A program made the translations under genes and the position numbers. Shown one piece after another: positions 1-6,740 of a DNA stretch of 11,214 bases. A model generated the notes under the pieces. It had not been told where the DNA came from. It ran no database searches and saw only the letters and a list, made by a program, of their open reading frames with translations. Origin of the DNA: an uncultured Eggerthella sp. (GTDB lineage Bacteria > Actinomycetota > Coriobacteriia > Coriobacteriales > Eggerthellaceae); assembly GCA_900544455.1 (NCBI GenBank), contig UQVJ01000058.1:1-11214 (forward strand), written 5' to 3'. Position 1 is the first letter of the stretch. Each line of letters starts with the position of its first letter.

Positions 1-1480
1 TTGCCCAGTCGGCGGTCATTGCGTCGCTCGACTCCACAGCGCGCAGGATAATAGGGCGTTGATACGTGCGCTCGTCGCCCATAACGCCAACGCTCTTGAT
101 GTCGGGCAGAACCGCGAAATACTGCCAACAGCTATGCTCGCTGTTGCGTTCGCCCGTTTCCTGGAACAAACGCTCGTTGTATGCGTCCAGCTCTTCGCGA
201 ACAATGGCATCTGCATTCTTCAGAATCTCAAGCTTTTCGGGGCTTACTGCGCCAATGATGCGGATAGCCAAACCAGGGCCGGGGAAGGGCTGACGATGAA
301 CAATGTGGGCAGGCAAGCCAAGGGCGGTGCCCAGCGCACGAACCTCATCCTTGAAAAAGTGATCAAGCGGCTCGATAAGGTCGAAGTGAACACCTTCGGG
401 GAAGGGGATCAGGTTATGATGACTCTTGATGGTAGAAGCCTTGCCGCCAGTTTTGCGGGCGCCAGACTCAATGATGTCCGGATAGATAGTGCCCTGAGCC
501 ATGAACTGCACGGGCTTGCCGTCTTCTGCAATATCTTGCGCAACGGTGAAGAACTCTTCCCAGAACTGGGTACCGATAATTTTGCGCTTTGCTTCAGGGT
601 CGGTAACGCCGTCAAGCAGTTTAGCGTAGCGGTCTTCAGCATGAACATGAATGAAGTCCACATCGAACTGCTTGGTGAATACCTCTTCAACTTCTTCAGG
701 CTCGTTCTTGCGAAGCAGGCCATGGTTTACGAATACGCATACCAGCTGCTTGCCAATTGCCTTAGCGCACAGAGCCGCAACAACGGAAGAATCAACGCCG
801 CCGGAAAGGCCCAGGATAACGCGTTTGTCGCCAACCTTTTCACGGATAGCGGCAACGGAATCCTCGATGATGGAATCCATAGTCCAGTCGGCTTTCAGTC
901 CTGCGATATTGAACAGGAAGTTGGAAAGCATCTTATTGCCGAATTCGGAGTGCTTAACTTCAGGATGGAACTGTGTGGTGTAGATGTTGCGCTCAGCGCA
1001 TTCCATAGCTGCAACGGGGCAGATGTCGGTGGAAGCGGTAACAGTAAAGCCTGCGGGAACCTCGGTTACGGCATCGCGGTGGCTCATCCATACCGTTTGT
1101 TCGGTAGGGGTGTCTTCGAACAGGGCACCGCCAGCCACATGAAGGCCAGCTGCACCATATTCTCCCTTTTCGGTGTGGCCCACGGTGCCGCCCAGCTCAA
1201 CGGCAATGGTTTGGTGACCGTAGCAGAAGCCTAGAATCGGTACGCCCAGTTCAAGTACGCCTGGGTCGATCTTGGGAGCATCTTCTGCATAGACGCTGGC
1301 GGGACCGCCTGAAAGAATAATGGCGCTAGGCTTCAAAGCTGCAATTGATGCTGCTTCTTCGTCGCAGGGTACGATCTCAGAGTAGACGCCCAAATCGCGT
1401 ACGCGGCGGGCGATGAGCTGGCCGTATTGGGCGCCAAAGTCCAGAACGATAACCTTCTGATCCGGAGAGGTTGCTGGCAT
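1..1480 (-). CDS. guaA: GMP synthase (glutamine-hydrolysing), C-terminus cut off
   Basis: Makes GMP from XMP, ATP and glutamine in the cytosol, the last step of guanine nucleotide synthesis. The 493 visible codons hold a class I glutamine amidotransferase domain with the nucleophile Cys86 in GFCYGHQ and the His-Glu pair in QFHPEV. The ATP-pyrophosphatase domain follows, with P-loop SGGVDSS at residues 226-232, and then the dimerisation domain with the conserved PFPGPGLAIRI stretch. The reading runs off the window edge after MTADWA. Bacterial GuaA is usually about 510-525 residues, so roughly 20-35 residues are missing. The ATG at 1480 is chosen because a perfect AGGAGG lies 5 bases upstream (complement of 1486-1491) and the protein then begins just before the conserved VIVLDFGAQY. 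It is divergent from the BTAD regulator. No purine-riboswitch-like leader is seen; the leader appears only about 30 bases long. Identification is very secure. Confidence 0.98.
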   Translation of the reverse strand, partial: MPATSPDQKVIVLDFGAQYGQLIARRVRDLGVYSEIVPCDEEAASIAALKPSAIILSGGPASVYAEDAPKIDPGVLELGVPILGFCYGHQTIAVELGGTVGHTEKGEYGAAGLHVAGGALFEDTPTEQTVWMSHRDAVTEVPAGFTVTASTDICPVAAMECAERNIYTTQFHPEVKHSEFGNKMLSNFLFNIAGLKADWTMDSIIEDSVAAIREKVGDKRVILGLSGGVDSSVVAALCAKAIGKQLVCVFVNHGLLRKNEPEEVEEVFTKQFDVDFIHVHAEDRYAKLLDGVTDPEAKRKIIGTQFWEEFFTVAQDIAEDGKPVQFMAQGTIYPDIIESGARKTGGKASTIKSHHNLIPFPEGVHFDLIEPLDHFFKDEVRALGTALGLPAHIVHRQPFPGPGLAIRIIGAVSPEKLEILKNADAIVREELDAYNERLFQETGERNSEHSCWQYFAVLPDIKSVGVMGDERTYQRPIILRAVESSDAMTADWA

Positions 1481-1519
1481 GTGTTCCTCCTGCTTGACAG
1501 TATGATTTTTAACTTTGAA

Positions 1520-1528
1520 ATTCTACCA
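1520..1528 (-). promoter_or_regulatory. Candidate extended -10 promoter of guaA
   Basis: On the minus strand this reads TGGTAGAAT, an extended -10 element (TGn plus TAGAAT, 5 of 6 matches to TATAAT). No good -35 box lies 16-18 bases upstream, which is tolerable for extended -10 promoters. It would start transcription near 1513 and give a leader of about 33 bases before the guaA ATG. One TTTGGT repeat overlaps it. Based on motif only. Confidence 0.42.
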
Positions 1529-1712
1529 AAACAGAAAAGAGGAAATGTGATGTTTCGGAAAAACTAGCATCTATGCCCGTATTTAGCTTTTGCGCCTGAT
1601 CCTCATTTGTGCCGTTTGGTCAGGGGATAAGGGTGGTTTGGTTTTCTGCGGTCCTTTGGTTTGTATCCCATTTTTCGCATTAGAAAATGCTGCTATTGGT
1701 GTTTTGCCCAAA

Positions 1713-1724
1713 GAGTGCTCACTC
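1713..1724. repeat. Short inverted repeat, possible operator
   Basis: GAGTG and CACTC are perfect 5-base reverse complements around a 2-base centre. The dyad lies 45 bases upstream of the -35 box of the BTAD regulator, a position suited to a regulator binding site. Five-base arms can arise by chance, so this is a weak call. Confidence 0.22.
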
Positions 1725-1769
1725 GCGTTCAATTTTGGTTCGATTACGCAAATATGGATTGTGCCTATC

Positions 1770-1797
1770 TTGTTAAACGCCAGGTAAACCGTATAAT
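1770..1797 (+). promoter_or_regulatory. Promoter of the BTAD regulator gene
   Basis: TTGTTA at 1770-1775 (4 of 6 matches to TTGACA), a 16-base spacer, then a perfect TATAAT at 1792-1797. Predicted start of transcription is about 1804, giving a leader of about 30 bases that contains the GAAAGGGG ribosome site before the ATG at 1835. This is the best-matching sigma-70-type promoter in the window. Confidence 0.62.
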
Positions 1798-1834
1798 CCA
1801 GCCAATTATTCGACTCTCGTGAAAGGGGTGTCAA

Positions 1835-3733
1835 ATGAATGGCAACGACAAAGATGCGCTTCAGTCGTCTCCTTCAGCCGCCTTGGGAATAGGAGAAGCG
1901 CTTATTAACCGTAAGCGACTATTGGTAAGTTTGCTTTCCGATAGGGAAGCGGTCCGCGTAATATGCGCCCCTCCTTTGTATGGGAAAACGGTGCTTGCCA
2001 ACCAATACGCAAGAATGGCTTTTCCTCCGGGAAACGTCACTTGGATACAGGCGTCCGATCCAGAATTCCTCGTAAACCTTGATTCGGGAAATATTGAAGA
2101 GGTATTGGATTCCGATAACTCTTCACCTGGAAAGCTGGTGGTTTTCGATGGCATTTCAAAGCTTAAGGGCAAAAGGCGTACAAGCTTGGTAACGCTTATG
2201 GGCAAACTTCACACCAAGCAATGTGAGGTGATGGTAACTACTGAAGATTCCACTCTGGCAGCTGATGTTGAACTGCCGGTCGTAGTGCTGGATGCCCGTG
2301 AAATGGCACTCTCTTCCGATGAACTACCGAAGCGCCAGGATCACTTTGGCAATCATGAATCTCCTTTTGAAAAGGACCATATGCCGACAAAGCGATGCGT
2401 ACCGCCTGTAGCTCTCGATAACGAAAGGGGCGCCGATCGATTCCTTAAAGCGCTCCTTCGTCAAACCCCATCCTCTCCAGAAGAATCGCTGGCGCATCTG
2501 GCCCTATTCTTGGGAAGCGGCAGTTTATCGCAGATCACTGATTTTTTTGACGAATACACCCAACCTGATATTTCGTTGGTTGAAAGGCTTTATCCATATG
2601 CTGGAGTGAGGCTTCTGTCGTCTACTTTTTCTTCATTTGATCTTTCTGACGAAGCGAAGCATGAGCTCATGGCCACGCATTACTCTTCTGTGGCTGCTTT
2701 CACTCGTTATGAAGATGAAGCAGGATTTGTCTTAGCATGCGTCGACTTGTGTTTAGCTACTGGCAACCGTGAGCTCGCTGCGATGGCGCTTGAAAGCAGG
2801 AAAGTTCAACAATGGTATGCAGAAAAGCACGGTGCAGAAACCTCCAATTATCCGCTGCAAGCTCTTGGAGATAATGCTATTCCGGCCGACGATAAGGCAA
2901 CTGTAGGCTCGATGAAGCACGAAATCGCTTCGCCTGTTCGAATTGATTTGTTTGGTCGTTGTGAGGTAACGCGTGATGGCGAAAGTGTTTTGTCGAAAGG
3001 GGAACTGCGTCGTAAAGCGAAGCTCGTTATTGCCTTGCTGGTAGTCAACGATGGCAAAGAATTGCCACGTACTTGGATTGAACGTATAGTTTGGCCGGAA
3101 TCGGACCCTGCTTGTGTGCGTTCGAGCTTCTATAACTTGTGGAGCTATATCAGACGTATTCTTACTCCGTCTGGTGAAGAACCGTTTGGGTCGCGTCGTT
3201 CGCGCGACACGGTTTCGTTTGCTGGATTAAATTATGTAAGCGATGTCAGTGAAGTTCACGCGCAGTGTCTGCTTCTAAATGGATGCACCGATCCTGATAT
3301 TTGCAAAAGGGCGTTAGGTGAAATTGAGCGTCTGTATTGTGGTCCGCTTCTACCTGGTGTTCAAAACGACCAAATAGATGCCTATCGCATCACGTATCAG
3401 AATCGCGTTCTTGATGCTTTGGTTGATGGGGTTCGAGCGCTTATACGTGTTAACGAGCTTCGTTTGGCGCAGCATTATGCTGAGTTTGCTTTCGGCATCG
3501 ACCAGACCCGGGAAGATGTTGTGTACCAATATATGAAGGTTCAGCAATTGCTCGGGCAATTTGCTGGTGCCATTTCGACCTTCGTCAGTTGTCGACGTGC
3601 CCTGGTAGACCGCTTTGGCATCGATGGCTCGAGCAGACTCGAAGATCTATACGAAGAAATCCTTGAGGAAGTTTCTGCTTCGGGGACATCCACTGAAACT
3701 TTTAAGAATGATGGCTCGTCACATCGACAGTAA
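1835..3733 (+). CDS. BTAD-domain transcriptional regulator with N-terminal P-loop region
   Basis: Probable DNA-binding regulator with an architecture resembling SARP/AfsR-type proteins. Residues 20-160 resemble a shortened STAND/MalT-like NTPase: a Walker A-like APPLYGKT at 45-52 and a Walker B-like LVVFDGI around Asp105, which lacks the usual second acidic residue. Residues about 165-345 look helical and match nothing I can name. A winged helix starts near 369 (VRIDLFGRCEV), with a likely recognition helix at about 430-443. The BTAD (bacterial transcriptional activator) domain follows to about 615, ending in the typical CRRALVDRFGIDG segment at 586-598. The tail is polar. The ATG at 1835 follows GAAAGGGG at a good distance. 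It stands between divergent guaA and codirectional secA, so its targets cannot be read from position. Domain assignment is confident; the regulon and any effector are unknown. It could be a one-component sensor whose NTPase part has degenerated. Confidence 0.88.
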   Translation: MNGNDKDALQSSPSAALGIGEALINRKRLLVSLLSDREAVRVICAPPLYGKTVLANQYARMAFPPGNVTWIQASDPEFLVNLDSGNIEEVLDSDNSSPGKLVVFDGISKLKGKRRTSLVTLMGKLHTKQCEVMVTTEDSTLAADVELPVVVLDAREMALSSDELPKRQDHFGNHESPFEKDHMPTKRCVPPVALDNERGADRFLKALLRQTPSSPEESLAHLALFLGSGSLSQITDFFDEYTQPDISLVERLYPYAGVRLLSSTFSSFDLSDEAKHELMATHYSSVAAFTRYEDEAGFVLACVDLCLATGNRELAAMALESRKVQQWYAEKHGAETSNYPLQALGDNAIPADDKATVGSMKHEIASPVRIDLFGRCEVTRDGESVLSKGELRRKAKLVIALLVVNDGKELPRTWIERIVWPESDPACVRSSFYNLWSYIRRILTPSGEEPFGSRRSRDTVSFAGLNYVSDVSEVHAQCLLLNGCTDPDICKRALGEIERLYCGPLLPGVQNDQIDAYRITYQNRVLDALVDGVRALIRVNELRLAQHYAEFAFGIDQTREDVVYQYMKVQQLLGQFAGAISTFVSCRRALVDRFGIDGSSRLEDLYEEILEEVSASGTSTETFKNDGSSHRQ

Positions 3734-3810
3734 GGCAAGGGTGCGTTGGTTCGGTAACAAATGCCTCACCAATAAGCGGAAATGGCATGTATTCAGGATA
3801 TGTAGAAGGT

Positions 3811-3827
3811 GCCGCGCGGCGCATGCG
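3811..3827. repeat. Overlapping GC-rich palindromes upstream of secA
   Basis: GCCGCGCGGC at 3811-3820 is a perfect 10-base palindrome. It shares its last base with CGCATGCG (3820-3827), a perfect 8-base palindrome. They lie about 50 bases before the secA start and just upstream of a possible extended -10. There is no T-run after them, so a terminator for the upstream gene is unlikely. An operator is possible but unproven. Confidence 0.3.
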
Positions 3828-3837
3828 AGTGTGCCTG

Positions 3838-3846
3838 TGATAGAGT
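3838..3846 (+). promoter_or_regulatory. Candidate extended -10 promoter of secA
   Basis: Reads TGATAGAGT: a TGn extension plus TAGAGT, 4 of 6 matches to TATAAT. No recognisable -35 lies at the right distance. Transcription would start near 3853, about 23 bases before the secA ATG, with the purine-rich ribosome site AAAGAAAGAGAG (about 3861-3872) in between. Weak, motif-only evidence. Confidence 0.3.
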
Positions 3847-3875
3847 GAAGCAGTTAAACGAAAGAAAGAGAGATC

Positions 3876-6620
3876 ATGGGTTTCTTTTCTAAGCTTCTTA
3901 GTGTGGGTGAAAGCAAGCCACTCAAGAACTATCAGCGCAGGGTTGCCGAGGTAAATGCCCTCGAGCCTGCTATGCAAGCACGTTCTGATGAAGAGCTGGC
4001 TCACCTTACCGTCGAATTCCGTGAACGCTTGTCGAATGGCGAAGATCTAGATGATTTGCTTCCCGAGGCATTCGCTGCTGTTCGTGAAGCCAGTGTACGT
4101 ACCATAGGCCTTCGCCATTTCGATGTTCAGCTCATTGGCGCTATGGCGTTGAACGATGGCAAAATCGCTGAAATGCGTACGGGCGAAGGTAAAACACTCG
4201 TTTCTACCTTGGCTGGCTATTTGAATGCTTTGCCTGGTAATAATGTTCACATCGTTACCGTCAACGATTACCTTGCTGCGCGCGACTCTCAATGGATGGG
4301 TCGGATCTATCGATTCCTGGGCATGAATGTTGGTTTAATCCAGAACGGCATGGGCCCCGAGCAGAAGATTCCTGCGTACCAGGCCGATGTCACTTACGGC
4401 ACTAACTCGGAATTCGGCTTCGATTACCTTCGCGACAATATGGTTGCTCGTGCGTCAAGGCGTGTTCAGCGCGGCCATTCCTTTGCCATTGTCGACGAGG
4501 TCGACTCCATCCTTATCGACGAAGCGCGTACTCCGCTTATCATTTCTGGCGCAGGCTCTCAGGCTGCCGATACGTATAAGCGTTTTGCGGCCGTTATGCC
4601 CTCCTTAAAGCGTGATGTCGACTTTGAGATGGATGAAGCGAAAAGGACCATCTACACCACTGAAGCTGGTTTGGAAAAGGTTGAGTTCCAGCTTGGCATT
4701 GAAGACATTTTCAGCGATCCAACAGGCCAGCTGCCTAATCATTTGCAGCAGGCGTTGAAGGCCCAGTTCCTGTTCCATCGCGATGTCGATTACGTGGTGG
4801 TAAACGGCGAGGTCAAGATCGTTGATGAATTCACCGGCCGCATCATGGAAGGTCGTCGCTACTCCGAAGGCCTTCATCAGGCATTGGAAGCAAAAGAGCA
4901 TGTATTGGTTCGCCAGGAAAACCAAACTCTGGCAACCATCACGCTGCAGAATTACTTCCGTTTGTATGACAAGCTCTCTGGCATGACTGGTACGGCTATG
5001 ACGGAAGATTCAGAGTTCCGTCAGATCTACAACCTGCCTGTTATGTCCATTCCCCCCAACAGGGAAGTTCAGCGTATTGATGAGGACGATCTTATCTATC
5101 GCACGGTAGATGCTAAATTCAATGCTGTTGCTGACGATATTGCTGAGCGCCATGCCGCTGGGCAGCCGTGCCTGGTTGGTACGGTTTCCATCGAAAGCTC
5201 TGAGCGTCTAAGCCGTTTGCTTTCCAAGCGTGGTATTAAGCATGAAGTGTTGAATGCAAAGAACCACGAACGCGAAGCTGCCATTGTTGCTCAGGCAGGT
5301 CGTACGGGTGCGGTTACCATTGCAACGAACATGGCTGGTCGTGGTACCGACATCTTGTTGGGTGGCAACCCCGAAGCCATGGCTCAAGCCATGCTTCTCG
5401 AACGTTTTGGCGAAGATGAGGAGCCTACGCCTGCTCAGGTAAAGCAGGCAGAAGCTGAGGCCGAGGCTATCACCAAGCGTGAATCAAAAGAGGTTCTCGC
5501 TGCGGGCGGTCTGTGCGTAATTGGTACCGAACGTCATGAGTCTCGTCGTATCGACAATCAGTTGCGTGGTCGTGCCGGTCGTCAGGGCGATCCGGGCGCA
5601 ACGCAGTTCTATCTTTCTCTTGAAGACGACCTTATGCGTTTGTTCGGTGGCTCGCGCATGGACTCTATCGGTCGCATGATGGAAAAAACCGACATGCCCG
5701 ACGATATGCCCATCAAGGCATCTATGGTTTCTAAGGCAATCGAAACCGCGCAGCGTCAGGTTGAAGCCTCCAACTTTGCTGCACGTAAGCATGTTCTTGA
5801 GTACGACGACGTTATGAACTTGCAGCGTAAAGCAGTTTATGCAGAGCGTAATGCCATTCTTGATGGCAAAGATCTTACTGATCGTATGCCCGAGATTATC
5901 GAAGACATCGTAGAATCGCATGTTTTGGAATGGTGTCCCGCCAAGCAGGCGAGTGATGACTGGGATCTGGACTCTCTTAACAAATGGGTTATCCAGATGA
6001 CGGGCATTGAGGATTTCACCGCAGATTCTATCGACCACGATGATGATGTGAATGCGCTTATCGACGGCCTGGTTGAATATTTTCAGGGCCTCTTCGATGC
6101 GAAGGCAAAGGAAATCGGCGCTCCCTTCTCTGATATCGAATCGCAGGTTATGCTGCGTTTTATTGACACGCGTTGGATGGCCCACCTTCAGGAAATGGAT
6201 TACCTTAAGGCTTCTATTGGCTTGCGTGCGTATGGTCAGCGTGATCCCCTCACCGAATATCGCGATGAGGCACATCGTGCTTTTGCAGCTCTTACTTCCT
6301 CGATATACGAGGATTACCTGCGATTCCTGCTTCGTGCTCCCATTGTGGTGCAGGTTGCCCCGCAGGAAGAGTCCAGTCCTCTTGATGGTAAGGTTTCTTA
6401 TTCCAATCCCGAACAGACCCTCAATGAAGGCTCGGGGGTACGTAGAGGCGCTCCTCAGGGAGGCCCAAATCCTGCTCCTGCTGCGCCGAAGCCTGAAGCC
6501 CATAAGCCTCAAACCTATGAAAAGGACAAGAACGACCCTTACGCAAATGTCGGTCGCAACGATCCTTGTCCATGCGGTTCTGGCAAGAAATACAAGAAGT
6601 GCCACGGCGCCAATCGCTGA
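3876..6620 (+). CDS. secA: Preprotein translocase ATPase SecA
   Basis: Motor ATPase that pushes unfolded preproteins through the SecYEG channel at the inner face of the membrane. The 914-residue protein is full length for a canonical SecA (SecA1 type). Visible in order: Walker A MRTGEGKT at 100-107, TVNDYLAARD, the DEVD box at 207-210 followed by SILIDEARTP, the preprotein cross-linking region, then NBD2 with TNMAGRGTD at 484-492 and GRAGRQG at 565-571. The helical wing and scaffold follow, including IDTRWMAHLQEMDYLKASI. A Pro/Ala-rich linker leads to a zinc-binding tail with Cys898, Cys900, Cys909 and His910 (CxCx8CH), the site used by SecB and ribosomes in characterised SecAs. The ATG at 3876 gives the usual MGFFSKLL start. 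It lies 142 bases after the regulator and is followed by a probable terminator. Nothing looks broken. The zinc tail and full domains argue against SecA2. Confidence 0.98.
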   Translation: MGFFSKLLSVGESKPLKNYQRRVAEVNALEPAMQARSDEELAHLTVEFRERLSNGEDLDDLLPEAFAAVREASVRTIGLRHFDVQLIGAMALNDGKIAEMRTGEGKTLVSTLAGYLNALPGNNVHIVTVNDYLAARDSQWMGRIYRFLGMNVGLIQNGMGPEQKIPAYQADVTYGTNSEFGFDYLRDNMVARASRRVQRGHSFAIVDEVDSILIDEARTPLIISGAGSQAADTYKRFAAVMPSLKRDVDFEMDEAKRTIYTTEAGLEKVEFQLGIEDIFSDPTGQLPNHLQQALKAQFLFHRDVDYVVVNGEVKIVDEFTGRIMEGRRYSEGLHQALEAKEHVLVRQENQTLATITLQNYFRLYDKLSGMTGTAMTEDSEFRQIYNLPVMSIPPNREVQRIDEDDLIYRTVDAKFNAVADDIAERHAAGQPCLVGTVSIESSERLSRLLSKRGIKHEVLNAKNHEREAAIVAQAGRTGAVTIATNMAGRGTDILLGGNPEAMAQAMLLERFGEDEEPTPAQVKQAEAEAEAITKRESKEVLAAGGLCVIGTERHESRRIDNQLRGRAGRQGDPGATQFYLSLEDDLMRLFGGSRMDSIGRMMEKTDMPDDMPIKASMVSKAIETAQRQVEASNFAARKHVLEYDDVMNLQRKAVYAERNAILDGKDLTDRMPEIIEDIVESHVLEWCPAKQASDDWDLDSLNKWVIQMTGIEDFTADSIDHDDDVNALIDGLVEYFQGLFDAKAKEIGAPFSDIESQVMLRFIDTRWMAHLQEMDYLKASIGLRAYGQRDPLTEYRDEAHRAFAALTSSIYEDYLRFLLRAPIVVQVAPQEESSPLDGKVSYSNPEQTLNEGSGVRRGAPQGGPNPAPAAPKPEAHKPQTYEKDKNDPYANVGRNDPCPCGSGKKYKKCHGANR

Positions 6621-6627
6621 ACTAACA

Positions 6628-6652
6628 GGGGATAGCGAAAGCTTCCCCTTTT
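6628..6652 (+). terminator. Probable Rho-independent terminator after secA
   Basis: Starts 8 bases after the secA stop. GGGGA pairs with TCCCC and AGC pairs with GCT, with one bulged T on the 5' side, closed by a GAAA tetraloop. That gives an 8-pair stem at 6628-6648, followed by TTTT at 6649-6652. The T-run is short, so termination may be partial and allow read-through into prfB, for which I see no clear promoter. Confidence 0.6.
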
Positions 6653-6668
6653 GCAGCGTTGTGCTGCA
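6652..6668. repeat. Second hairpin in the secA-prfB gap
   Basis: TGCAGC at 6652-6657 and GCTGCA at 6663-6668 are perfect complements around a 5-base loop. It begins at the last T of the terminator's T-run, so the two structures are stacked or compete. No T-run follows it. Confidence 0.45.
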
Positions 6669-6670
6669 AT

Positions 6671-6701
6671 CGATGCCCCTGCCTTGCTGGCGGGGGCATC
6701 G
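6671..6701. repeat. Strong 13-pair hairpin upstream of prfB
   Basis: CGATGCCCC at 6671-6679 pairs with GGGGCATCG at 6693-6701. The stem continues inward through a T-G wobble and three more G-C pairs to a 5-base loop (6684-6688), 13 pairs in all. It ends 25 bases before the prfB ribosome site. No T-run follows on either strand, so it is not a classical terminator. It could be an RNA processing or stability element, or part of a leader acting on prfB. Confidence 0.5.
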
Positions 6702-6726
6702 TGATGTTCAGTCAGTTTCTGAAACC

Positions 6727-6733
6727 GAGAGGA
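6727..6733 (+). promoter_or_regulatory. Ribosome binding site fixing the prfB start
   Basis: GAGAGGA ends 7 bases before the ATG at 6741. An in-frame TAG at 6738-6740 directly before that ATG rules out any start further upstream. A second ATG follows at once at 6744 but is less well spaced. Confidence 0.75.
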
Positions 6734-6740
6734 ATCGTAG

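Larger units (their letters stand above)
1481..1834. other. Divergent intergenic control region between guaA and the BTAD regulator
   Basis: A 354-base gap without a credible gene; short open frames on both strands lack a ribosome site or recognisable protein. It carries the guaA ribosome site and extended -10 at one end and a near-consensus promoter for the regulator at the other. Between them are four plus-strand copies of TTTGGT (1615-1620, 1637-1642, 1655-1660, 1734-1739), one minus-strand copy (1525-1530), and a short dyad GAGTG-CT-CACTC at 1713-1724. The region is visibly richer in T and G than the coding sequence. The function of the repeats is unknown. Confidence 0.6.

Noticed and set aside
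59..1234. 391-codon open frame on the plus strand opposite guaA
   Set aside because: It lies wholly antisense to an unmistakable GMP synthase, has no recognisable domain, and is explained by codon bias of guaA.
1481..1525. Possible purine riboswitch in the guaA leader
   Set aside because: The predicted leader is only about 33 bases and lacks the paired loops of a purine aptamer.
1677..1690. GCATT-AGAA-AATGC hairpin in the intergenic region
   Set aside because: Only five pairs and no T-run on either strand; too weak to call a terminator or operator.
1583..1834. Small open frames on both strands in the guaA-regulator gap
   Set aside because: No suitable ribosome sites, composition unlike the neighbouring genes, and they overlap the promoter of the regulator.
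3615..3848. 77-codon open frame crossing the end of the regulator gene towards secA
   Set aside because: Starts inside the regulator in another frame, rich in Arg and Lys, and shows no coding character.
5484..6605. 373-codon open frame opposite secA
   Set aside because: Antisense shadow of the conserved NBD2 to zinc-tail part of SecA; no family resemblance or ribosome site.
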